Source: Bog-473 sp963817735 | Lineage (GTDB): Bacteria; Actinomycetota; Acidimicrobiia; Acidimicrobiales; RAAP-2 | Length of the DNA stretch: 64,000 nucleotides | Direction: 5' to 3' | Assembly: GCA_963817735.1 (NCBI GenBank) | Contig: CAWFPP010000036.1 | Coordinates: 1 to 64,000 of the forward strand | Shown: piece by piece, positions 19,939 to 29,142 of the stretch | Position numbering within the stretch: position 1 is the first letter of the stretch | How the letters are laid out: the number at the start of each line of letters is the position of its first letter | Position numbers and translations under genes: made by a program | Notes under the pieces: model-generated | The model's input: the letters and a program-made list of their open reading frames with translations, nothing else | Database searches by the model: none | Told to the model about the DNA's origin: nothing

Positions 19939-19973
19939 CCAGTGGTCCGGGCCTGGACGGCCCGGACCACTGG
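19939..19973 (-). terminator. hairpin terminator after PstS-like protein
   Basis: A perfect 15-bp inverted repeat (CCAGTGGTCCGGGCC with its complement) around a 5-base loop begins 14 bases beyond the TAA of the PstS-like gene on the minus strand and lies just before the leader of protein B. Confidence 0.75.
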
Positions 19974-19986
19974 CGCCAGGACATGC

Positions 19987-21545
19987 TTAGGAGCTTCTGC
20001 CGTCGAAGGTCGGCGTCGTCCAGGAATAGAACGAACCCTGACCCGGGAAGCCAAGCCCGAGAACTCCCGGCAGGTGGCGCCGGCCGCATCCGAGCCCGTC
20101 GGCGCCGATCGCGGACCGGTGGTCAGCGGCAAGAAGCCCTGGGCCGTGATGGTGCTGGCGTCGTCACCGTTGCACAGCACACTCTTGGTGCCGTTGGCCT
20201 GGTTGTCGAAGCCAATGAACATCTTGGCCCCGTTGTAATCGGGCAACAGCGTGTCGGCGACGTTGTAGACGTAGCGGACGCCCGGAATCGTGGCGGTGGA
20301 GTCCGACGGGTCGCTGGCCGACGTGAGCTGGTGGTACCACTCGTTGGCCTCCGACACGGTCCCGCCGTCGATGCCATATTTGCCCCGGTTGGTGTCCTGT
20401 TTGAAGTGACCGATCTGGGCCGTGAGGTCCACGTACGCCTCGCCCGATGCCCGACGTGTTCTGCATGGTGGCCAAGGACAGGGTGCCGGCCTCGAAGTTC
20501 CCCATCGTGTTGTGGGGCTGCTGCCGTCGAGGTCCTGCTCGACGATGTTGTTGGCCGTCGAGTTGTAGTCCGTGGTGTCGTTCCACTCGCTGCTGAACTT
20601 ACCGGCCGAGTAGATGTAGATGGCCGCTGCCGTGACGTTACCGGCCGCGATGGCGCCGCCCGCCGCGTTGTTGGCGTCGGGAGCCCGATGCTGTTCTGGT
20701 AGATGATGCCGTCCTCGGTGTTCTCTTCGTTCGGACTGGCATCGTTGCGGCGCACGGCGTCCGAATCCGACGATCGGCGTGGTGCGCCGCTGGTGCAGAT
20801 TGAGGGCGACGCCCCCGCTTGGTGGGGTCGAATCCGAGGACATCGGTGTAGACGGCCCGCGTCCCAGACCCCGACTGTGGCCAGAACAACGCGATGGGTG
20901 AGTTGGCGCCCGTGACTCCGTTGACGGTGATCTGGTCCCAGTTGGTGTACACGCACTCGTAGATCTTCTGGACCTGGGTCAGCGTCAAGCCCTTCGACGC
21001 GCCCGTGTCCGCAGCCTGCCGTGCGGACGTTGGACGGGGCGTCGTTGCCGACCATGGGCACCACGCCGTCGAGAGCGTAGGCGTAGTAGTCGAGATGCGA
21101 CCGGCTCGGGTCGCCATTCTCGCCGGTCGCGGCTCAGTGACAGCGTCTCGCTGTGGGGCGCCGGAGGCGACGACGACCGGGAGAAGTCGATGCAGCCCGC
21201 ACTGCGGTGCCTCTCTTCTCCGGCCAGAGCCGTCTTGCCCTGGCCCGAACCGTTGGGAGGCTGGAGCCCTGTGCTGTAGTTGATGCCAGCCGAGCAGGTC
21301 TGGGAGTCAGGGGCGATCGTCTGGGTCTCCGACCCGGCCTCCGCGTTGGGGTTGATGTCATTGAGCTCCGGGAACAGCGCATGCATCATGAAAAACGTCG
21401 TGAATGAGCCCACCGCCGTCATCTCGGTGTTGCTGGCCCCGGCGGGTGCGGCGGCGACGACGACTGTGGCACCGCAGCCGGCCAGCACCATGGCTCCGGC
21501 GAGGATCCCTCTCCTCAAAATTGATCCCTTTATTTTGTATTTCAC
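19987..21545 (-). CDS. PstS-like secreted binding protein (second paralogue), frameshifted
   Basis: The GTG start follows a good AAGGAGC site. The signal peptide is RRGILAGAMVLAGCGATVVV, where LAGC resembles a lipobox. Further pieces in three frames match phosphate-binding PstS proteins loosely: MTAVGSFTTFFMMHALFPEL, LTLTQVQKIYECVYTNWDQI, IALFWPQSGSGTRAVYTDVL and YVYNVADTLLPDYNGAKMFI. A shift near the end gives QGSFYSWTTPTFDGRSS and TAA, which reads much more like protein than the alternative arginine-rich tail. Expected length is about 515 residues. It may bind phosphate or another anion, but ligand residues are not secure. Confidence 0.6.
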
Positions 21546-21590
21546 TTTCGCTCCTTCGTGAGGTTCATTGTGAAACTGAGTGAAACGGCG

Positions 21591-21725
21591 CTATGAGCTC
21601 GAACGCGGCACAACCAGTCCGAGCTGCTCTTCTGTGGCTCCACGCTTTCGTTTGATGGACAAGATGACGAGGAGAGCAAGCAGCGGAACCCACGAACTGG
21701 CCGGCTTTCGCCACCCGTGGATTCA
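21591..21725 (-). pseudogene. C-terminal tail remnant of a pstS-type gene
   Basis: About 130 bases match the 3' end of the pstS gene near 31730-31860: WVPLLALLVILSIKRKRGAT, then EEQLGLVVPRSSS and TAG. Only the membrane anchor and basic tail remain; nothing upstream resembles the rest of PstS. It ends 45 bases before the GTG of the next PstS-like gene, in the position an upstream operon member would occupy. Confidence 0.65.
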
Positions 21726-22069
21726 CCAATCCCCATCCGGACGCAGGGACCTTAACGAGCAGAGATGAACTTCAAGGTAACGTTTCGCGCACAACGGTTA
21801 ATCTTTGGGTAAACAGTCGGAGCGGTCCGAGCTGCGGTTTCGCAGGTCATGTCGGGCTTGCCGGCTATGGCCTGACCTATCAGGACGGCCTCGTCCGTTT
21901 CTTGCTCCTACGAGTGGCTCAAGTGGGTGGAACCATCCCGTCTCCGGCCCTGCTGAACCCCGCGACCGCATGGCGCGATGACTTCGAGCAATTCGTCGAG
22001 CGGTCCGAGCTCACCGTCGTGGGTTCAAGGCGTCGAAGCCCAGAGAGCGGCGATCCGGGCCTGGGATGT
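21726..22069. other. gene-less stretch
   Basis: About 340 bases between the PstS-tail relic and a secreted-protein gene. AT-richer patches (for example 21770-21820) could hold a promoter, but I can identify no clear -10/-35 pair, hairpin or open frame with family resemblance. Confidence 0.4.
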
Positions 22070-22621
22070 CTAGGAGCCGCCGAGGTCGCTGTTCAGGGTC
22101 GCTTCGTCCTTCTGCATGATCTGCACTCGCTTCTGGAAGTCTTTGGCGGCGCGACGCGACCCGTGCTGCAGTGCGGCTAGGCAATCGGCCGCGCCGAGGG
22201 CCGACGTCCCGATCATGCTCGTCCAGGCCTGTTCGGCACCGGCCATCGGGATCGGGGGAGCCGCGGTGCGAGCCTTCGCTGCATCAGAGGCCCATGTGCG
22301 GCAGTCGTTCACGGTGGTTTTGACCTTCGCCTTTGTCACGTGGTGCTGCGCCCGCTTGCCGTCGTCGACCACGACCAGCACGTCGTCGGCCAGGATGCCG
22401 ATGTCGTGCTCGTAGCGCTGTTCCCACAGCGCCAGGGTCAGATCGGTAGTCGTTGTGGTGGCCGACGATGCATTGACCGCCGGCGGACCCGAACTCGATG
22501 TCGTGGAGGCGGCACCCACGGGAAGGGCGCCGACCACCGGGGCGAGCCCGACGATCACGCCGACGCAGACCAGGCCGAGGAACCGGTGGCGCCGGAGGGG
22601 ACCGACGCTGCGCTCGGCCAT
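22070..22621 (-). CDS. small secreted protein, unknown family
   Basis: 183 residues, intact. A basic start and hydrophobic signal segment (FLGLVCVGVIVGLAPVVGAL) lead into a Ser/Thr-rich linker, then an all-helical region with many Lys and Gln (DDGKRAQHHVTKAKVKTTVN, RRAAKDFQKRVQIMQKDEA). Two cysteines (DCRTW and DCLAA) may form a disulphide. The ATG overlaps the TGA of the preceding gene, so it is the third member of the protein C operon. I do not recognise the family. Confidence 0.7.
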   Translation of the reverse strand: MAERSVGPLRRHRFLGLVCVGVIVGLAPVVGALPVGAASTTSSSGPPAVNASSATTTTTDLTLALWEQRYEHDIGILADDVLVVVDDGKRAQHHVTKAKVKTTVNDCRTWASDAAKARTAAPPIPMAGAEQAWTSMIGTSALGAADCLAALQHGSRRAAKDFQKRVQIMQKDEATLNSDLGGS

Positions 22622-23300
22622 CAGAGGGGTCGGACGTGTTTCGCCACGGCGATGACCGCCGAAGCCGGCACGCCGAAGCCGGCCACGGTCACATAGGACA
22701 CGGGGCTCAGGTACCTGGGCACACCCGTCGTCGAAAACGCCCAGCTCACATCGGTCTGCCCCCCACTGGTGAGCACGTTCGCCGTGACGCCCTTCTTGAG
22801 GACCACCTTCTGAGAGCTCGAGAACTGCGGGGTCCGAGCCGTCTTGCCCGGTGCCACGGCGCTGTTGACATTCACCTCGACGACGATGGCCGGTGGTCCG
22901 TTCGCGGTGATGGAGTCATCCTTGGCGGTTCCCGCCGGCGAGTACACCGTCTGATAGTTGGCGAAATTGTTGGGCAGCGGCGCCACGTCACGCCGCAGCG
23001 GGAGTAAGCCGCCGGGCACCTGGGTGGCGTGCGGTAGCTGGCACCACCACCCGTCCGACTTGGGGCTGGCTCCTTCCTGCTGGGCGTAGAGCGGGGCTTC
23101 GATCGAGGGGTCCGACGCCATCGGGGCGCACCCCACTGACTTGAGCGGCCCCAGGGTGCTGGTCGCGCCAACCGGTGGTCCCAGCCAAATGGCCGGGACC
23201 ACCGACACCGCCGACAACCACGATGCCCATTGCGGTGACCCGCCGCCCTGAGGATCTCTCCGTGAGGGCTGGGCTTGACCTTGGTGTGATGCCGGGTCAT
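22621..23300 (-). CDS. secreted protein of about 225 residues, one frameshift
   Basis: It starts with ATG overlapping the TGA of protein C (ATGA). Near 23220 one base shift joins MTRHHTKVKPSPHGEILRA to a signal segment (WASWLSAVSVVPAIWLGPPV) and a mature part with two cysteines (VGCAPMAS, GWWCQLPHATQVPGG). It ends with strands such as IVVEVNVNSAVAPGK, KVVLKKGVTANVL and SPVSYVTVAGFGVPASAVIA. The predicted product is beta-rich and extracytoplasmic. No family is recognised; the operon position suggests a partner of protein C. Confidence 0.6.
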
Positions 23301-26300
23301 CGGGCTTCCGGGTGGGCGGCGATGCCCACGATCGGCTGGTTGAGGTGCATCCCTCCCGCCGAGCCGTCGAAGACGGCATCGCCGTAGTTGAAGATGCCAC
23401 CGTCGGAAGCGACCAGCCAGTAGCCCTTGCCGCTCGCCGTGGGCGCGATGCCCACGATCGGCTTGTTGAGCGGCGTCGCGCCCGCCGAGCCCTCGAAGGG
23501 AGCATCGCCGTAGTTGAAGATGCCACCGTCGGAGGCCACCAACCAGTAGCCGTTTCCGCTCGGGGTCGACGCCATGCCGACGATCGGCTTGTTGAGGTGC
23601 ATCCCTCCGGTCGAGCCGTAGAAGGTGGCGTCTCCGAAGGCGAAGATCCCGCCGTCGGAAGCCACCAACCAGTAGCCGTTTCCGCTCGGGGTCGACGCCA
23701 TGCCGACGATCGGCTTGTTGAGGTGCATCCCTCCGGTCGAGCCGTAGAAGGTGGCGTCTCCGAAGGCGAAGATCCCGCCGTCGGAGGCCACCAACCAGTA
23801 GCCGTTTCCGCTCGGGGTCGCCGCCATGCCGACGATCGGCTTGTTGAGCGCCATTCCTCCGGTAGAGCCGTGGAAGACCGCGTCGCCCTCGGCGAAGACC
23901 CCGCCGTCGGAGGCCACCAACCAGTAGCCGTTTCCGCTCGGGGTCGCCGCCATGCCGACGATCGGCTTGTTGAGCGTCGTTCCTCCGGTCGAGCCGTGGA
24001 AGTTGGCGTCACCGTAGGAGAAGATCCCCCCGTCGGAAGCGACGGACCAGTAGCCGCCAACCGACACGGGGAGGGTCGCGGCGATCGGGGTCCCCGTCAG
24101 CTGGGCCAACGTGGGCGACGTGCTGCTGTTGACGGTGGCGGTCACGCAGCCGGTCGACGAGCTGAATGTCTGGCTCGAGAACGGCACCCATGCGGATCCG
24201 GTCCACCACGAGATCGACTGGCCACCGGTGCCAAGCGCGCACACCGTGATGGTCACGGAGGAGAAGTCGCTCCCGGTTGCCAGCTTGACGTCGTAGTACA
24301 CGCCGGTTCCGCCCGAGACTGCGTCACCTGTCGGGTTGCTCGAATACTGGGCAACCGTGAGTGCTCCGACCCCGGAGCCACTCGCCGTCGTGGGCGAAGG
24401 CGAGCCGGGGAGGGCGGCGGTGGCGGTACCGGTCGGGCTGGCGGAAAACCCACCGGCCTGTTCCGTTGCGCCGGACACGTTCGGCGGGTAGCTGAACTGG
24501 TCGGCGCTCGAGGTGGCCGAGGTGCCACCGGGCGTCGTGACCGTCACGTCGACCGTTCCCGTGCCGGCCGGCGAGGTCACCGTGATGGAGTCCGCCGTGT
24601 CGGCGGTGACGGTCCCTGCCGTGGTCCCGAACTTGACCGCGGTGGCGTTCGCCAGGTTGGCTCCCCGTGACCGTGACGCTGGTGCCGCCAGCCACCGGTC
24701 CGGCACTCGGGCTGACGGCTGTGACCGTCGGGGCCGGAATGTAGGTGAAGTGGTCGGCGCTCGAGGTGGCCGAGGTGCCACCAGCCGTTGTGACCGTCAC
24801 GTCGACCGTGCCCGTGCCGGCCGGCGAGGTCACCGTGATGGACTCGCCGTGTCGGCGGTGACGGTCCCGGCCGTGGTCCCGAAGTCGACCGCGGTGGCGT
24901 TCGCCAGGTTGGTACCCGTGACCGTGACGCTGGTGCCGCCAGCCGCCGGGACCGGAGGTCGGGCTGACGGCGGTGACCGTCGGCGCCGCGCGTGTAGGTG
25001 AAGTGGTCGGCGCTCGAGGTGGCCGAGGTGCCACCGGGCGTCGTGACCGTCACGTCGACCGTGCCCGTGCCGGCCGGCGAGGTCACCGTGATGGAGTCCG
25101 CCGTGTCGGCGGTGACCGTCCCGGCCGTGGTCCCGAAGTCGACCGCGGTGGCGTTCGCCAGGTTGGTCCCCGTGACCGTGACGCTGGTGCCGCCGCCCAG
25201 CGGTCCCGCACTCGGGCTGACGGCGGTGACCGTCGGCACCGCTATGTAGGTGAAGTGGTCGGCGCTCGAGGTGGCCGAGGTGCCACCAGGCGTCGTGACC
25301 GTCACGTCGACCGTGCCCGTGCCGGCCGGCGAGGTCACCGTGATGGAGTCCGCCGTGTCGGCGGTGACGGTCCCTGCCGTGGTCCCGAACTTGACCGCGG
25401 TGGCGTTCGCCAGGTTGGTCCCCGTCACCGTGACGCTGGTGCCGCCACCGGCGGGACCGGAGGTCGGGGCTGACGGTTGCGACCGTCGGGGCCGGAATGT
25501 AGGTGAAGTGGTCGGCGCTCGAGGTGGCCGAGGTGCCACCAGCCGTCGTGACCGTCACGTCGACCGTGCCCGTGCCGGCCGGCGAGGTCACCGTGATGGA
25601 GGCCGCCGTGTCGGCGGTGACGGCCCCGGCCGTGGTCCCGAAGTCGACCGCGGTGGCGTTCGCCAGGTTGGTACCCGTGACCGTGACGCTGGTGCCGCCA
25701 CCGGCGGGACCGGAGGTCGGGCCGACGGCTGTGACCGTCGGCGCCGGCGTGTAGGTGAAGTGGTCGGCGCTCGAGGTCGGCGAGGTGCCGACCGGCGTGG
25801 TCACCGTCACGTCAACCGTGCCCGTGCCGGCCGGCGCAGGTCACCGTGATGGAGTCCGCCGTGTCGGCGGTGACCGTCCCTGCCGTGGTCCCGAAATCGA
25901 CCGCGGTGGCGTTCGCCAGGTTGGTGCCCGTGACCGTGACGCTGGTGCCACCGCCCAGCGGTCCCGCACTCGGGCTGACGGCTGCCACCGTCGGCACCGC
26001 CGTGTAGGTGAAGTGGTCGGCGCTCGAGGTGGCCGAGGTGCCACCAGCCGTCGTGACCGTCACGTCGACCGTTCCCGTGCCGACCGGCGAGGTCACCGTG
26101 ATGGAGTCCGCCGTGTCGGCGGTGACGGTCCCGGCCGTGGTCCCGAAGTCGACCGCGGTGGCGTTCGCCAGGTTGGTACCCGTGACCGTGACGCTGGTGC
26201 CGCCACCGGCGGGACCGGAGGTCGGGCTGACGGCTGTGACCGTCGGGGCCGCCATGTAGGTGAAGTGGTCGGCGCTCGAGGTGGCCGAGGTGCCAGCAGG

Positions 26301-27961
26301 GGTGGTCACCGTCACGTCAACCGTGCCCGCAGATTCGGCTGGCGCATTGACCGTGATCGACGTCCCGGTGTCTGCCGTGACCGTCCCTGCCGTGGCCCCC
26401 AAAATCGACGGCGGTTTGGCCGGTGAGGTTGCTGCCCGTGACGATCACGCCCGTGGTGCCGCCCAGGGGTCCGGCGCTCGGGCTGACGCTCGAGACGACG
26501 GGACGAGGGAGGGCCCCGTCGGAGCACCCGAGAACTCGTCGAGATTGGCGCTCGAGGCCGACCCGTCGGTGAAGTACAGGTTCCCGCCTCCCGATATTGA
26601 GGAGCGACGTCGGGCCGCTCAGCGTGGCCAACAGGTTCGACGGACCACCGGCGACCGTGTAGATGTCGCCCGCCGTCATGGCCACGCCGTAGTAGGTGGC
26701 CGTGCTCTCGGCGAGGACCTGGAGGGCCGGGCTGGTGCCCGTCGCCGCCCCGCTCACGGCCAAGACGACGTTTCCGGCGCTGTCGAGGGTCATCTGGCTG
26801 GTGCCGGCCACATTGGCGTCGACCCCGGCCGTGCCGTCGGGCGTGGCCGTGGTCCCACCGTTGCCGGCGAGCTTGTAGACGTTGCCCGCGGTGACGCTCA
26901 TGCCGTCGAGGGTGCCCGACTGTGCCGGGAGGACCCAGTCACAGCCAGAGTCGGGACCGGTTTCGTTGTCGGAGAAGTAGACGTTGTCCGAACTGTCGAT
27001 GAAGGGCTCGGGGCTCTCGAAGTACTGCGACGACGCCGAGTCAGTGGTGGCACCGGCGGCGCAGTCGGTGCTGCCCTGCGAGGTCCCGGCGATCACCGCA
27101 GCGGACTGGGCCGGGATGCTCTGGCCGTAGAGGTTGAGGCTGCCCGATGGCCTGCTCATTGACGAAGATGACTCCGTCACCGTCTCCCACCACGATGTTG
27201 CCGCTCGGGTCGACGGACATGCCGTTGGCCGGTGCCGCCACGTCGCCCATGTGGAGGGCCGAGGCCGGCGCACCGGAGAGACCGACGTCGGCGACGGTGT
27301 AGAGGTCACCCGCGGTCATGGCGACGCCATAGAAGGTGCCCGTGGTCTTGGCCACGACCTGAATGGCCGAGTCAGTTCCGTTCTCGCCGGCGATGAGGAG
27401 GTTGCCGTTGGGATCGAAGGCCACCGATGTCGGCGTGATCGGGTTCGCCGTGGCCACCGCCGTGGTCGAGTTGCCGAACTGGTTGTTGCCCGGCTCCGCG
27501 ATCAGCCCGGCCGTCCCGGTGCCGGCCACGATGTAGGCGTCTCCGGCGGTGAGGCTTCCGAACGCGGGCGACGGGTTCGGCGCCGTCTGGATGTTGTACT
27601 CGTTGGACTCGGACCCCGACCCTCCGCGATGAGGTAGACGTAGACCGAGCCCGCCTTCGTCTGAGGCCACGGCCGTGTCGCCATTGGACGGGTTGTAGGC
27701 CACGTAGGTGGGGCTGATCTGGGCCGAGCCCGCAGCTGCGGGGACGCCCAGGGAGGGAGCTGTGCTCCCGGAGTGACCCGGTGACGACGGTCACCGTGTT
27801 CCCGGCCGCCCCCGCCGGTGTCGAGCCCAGAGCGGGAACCAACGCCGTGCCCAGCACGGCGGCCAGGCTGGCCACGCCGACGGTCAAGCCACGCCACCGC
27901 GCGGTCCGGGGCGCGGCTGCTTCGCCGGCGCGCTGGTCGCCACTTCGTCGCTTCGGATCAC
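23297..27961 (-). CDS. giant secreted mosaic protein C (beta-propeller-like, eight TIG domains, seven GYW repeats), frameshifted
   Basis: It uses the same GTG/AGGAGG start, signal peptide and propeller-like region as A and B. Eight TIG/IPT Ig-fold domains follow (PTVTAVSPTSGPAGGGTSVT, ANATAVDFGTTAGTVTAD), then a domain with CALGTGGQSISWWTGSAW. The C-terminus has seven 42-residue repeats of the GYWLVASDGGIFAFGDA / NKPIVGMASTPSGN type, common in secreted Acidimicrobiia proteins and propeller-like. The frame holds through the last 490 residues but shifts repeatedly in the TIG region and first third. Expected length is about 1,550 residues. It is followed by two small secreted genes with ATGA overlaps. 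A surface adhesin or sugar-binding protein is plausible but unproven. Confidence 0.75.
23312..24060 (-). repeat. 126-bp GYW repeat array
   Basis: The marker ATCGGC (plus strand) recurs at 23331, 23457, 23583, 23709, 23835 and 23961, exactly 126 bases apart, coding for 42-residue units. The exact period contrasts with the indel-ridden arrays nearby. Confidence 0.95.
24481..26515 (-). repeat. 252-bp TIG-domain tandem repeats, eight units
   Basis: The marker GTGAAGTGGTCGGCGCTCGA, with a variant first unit, lies at 24492, 24746, 24999, 25250, 25503, 25755, 26008 and 26260. Spacings are 254, 253, 251, 253, 252, 253 and 252, so the intended period is 252 bases (84 residues) with scattered one- or two-base indels. 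Confidence 0.95.
26525..27961 (-). repeat. 1.4-kb shared 5' segment, copy C
   Basis: Third copy of the segment at 15070-16534. It lacks the extra G of copies A and B after GNIVVGDGDGV but has an extra A a few codons later (NEQAIGQ instead of NEQASGS). Confidence 0.9.
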
Positions 27962-28080
27962 GCTTTCCTCCTGAGGGCTCTGATGCATAGGTTCATAGAT
28001 CGTTGCGAAGTACGCATATCTAGCGGTTCCGGAGGGAAGCCAGGCGTCGCGTTGCGCTTTGGCATTCGATGCGGCATTTC
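27962..28080 (-). promoter_or_regulatory. partial conserved leader module (before protein C)
   Basis: It keeps AATGCCAAAGCGCAACGC, the GCCTGGCTTCC/CCGGAACC part and the final AGGAGGAAAGC before the GTG, but diverges between 27990 and 28020 and lacks the octapeptide block. It lies between the sortase-like stop (28107) and protein C. Confidence 0.45.
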
Positions 28081-28106
28081 TCGCATTCGATGGTGGACAG
28101 CGTGCA

Positions 28107-29142
28107 TCACATCCACGCAGGTAGGAGGCGGCTGATGCTTTCGGCCGCCAAGACGGTGAATGCCACGAGCGGCGCCGTACTCAACAGATAGGCAGTACGG
28201 ACGGTGCAGCGGCGATAAAGCAGGACCGCACCCACGGCGATCACGGCCAAGGGCCTGCAGGCTCAGGACCAGCTCGGCCCAGGCGCCCGATTCGCCCGTG
28301 TTGCCCAGTTGACTCGAATTTCGTGCTGCCTGGGGCGTCGCCACATACGGCTTGCCACGCAGTATCGCCGTCACTTCGATGGCCCGGCTGCTGTTCCACG
28401 GCAGAGAGGAGGCCGAAGTAACCAACGTCAGGCGGTTGTCGGACGTGTGCCGGTAGAGCGTCTCGAGCGTCACCGTCGGTGCCGCAGCCGATGTCGGTGC
28501 GCCGCCCGGTGTCGGCGCCGGGCCGCGGACCCGATAGTCACCGCCGTCACGCGACGGACGACGTAGATGGACTGACCTTCGGTGGTGGCGGTGAGGACCC
28601 TGTCGCCGCGCTTGAGCTGGCTCAGTCGCCCGAAGACGCCCCCGTAGCCAGCGTTGCGACCGACGACAGCGGCGTTGCCCGGCTGACCGAGTCCGGCCGT
28701 ACCGGGGACGTGACCGGGACCCGAGACGGTCTGGCTCGAACCGACTCCCTCCACCACGGCCTGGTTGATACCCAGCGCCGGGATGGCCAACACGCCGACC
28801 GGCTGGCCCACCACCGGCGGTTGCGTCGGGAGATTCACCTTGTCCAACGCTTTGTCCAGCACCGCCGCGTTCGAGATATTGAGGCGCTCGGTGGCCATCA
28901 GGGCCCGCTGATCGCGTGCCTGCACCAGCGAGCCGATCCCATAGATCACGGCTCCCACCGCGACGAAGAAGACCACGATCACCACGAGCGAGCCGACGAT
29001 GATCCGCCGGAAGCTTGGCGGCCAACGCCCGGTTGGCGTCTCCAGCCTCCTCGATCTCCGCGGCCACGGGGGCGATCTCAACCGGATCGGAGCCATGGAG
29101 CTCGTCTGCCCTCGGGGGTGCGGAGGCATGCGTGACCGTCAT
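28107..29142 (-). CDS. sortase-like membrane protein lacking canonical His/Cys, frameshifted
   Basis: ATG overlaps the upstream TGA (ATGA). A cytoplasmic acidic start is followed by a membrane helix (IIVGSLVVIVVFFVAVGAV) and a class E-like sortase fold: VGVLAIPALGINQAVVEGVG, PGHVPGTAGLGQPGNAAVVG, RLSQLKRGDRVLTATTEGQS, then a C-terminal helix (AVIAVGAVLLYRRCTVRTAY) and a final LLPAWM-TGA. Where active sortases have His in a GHR-type motif this has VVGRNAGYGG (about residue 160), and where they have TLVTC this has LTLVTSASS (about residue 240). Single-base shifts occur near 29010, 28500 and 28250, so residues near them need checking, but both motifs are inside coherent stretches. It may be a catalytically dead or altered surface-assembly protein. 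Confidence 0.7.

Noticed and set aside
16650..28070. Known c-di-GMP or c-di-AMP riboswitch in the repeated leader
   Set aside because: The AATGCCAAAGCGC and CCGGAACC boxes only faintly resemble those riboswitch consensus pieces, and I could not fold a matching architecture by eye.
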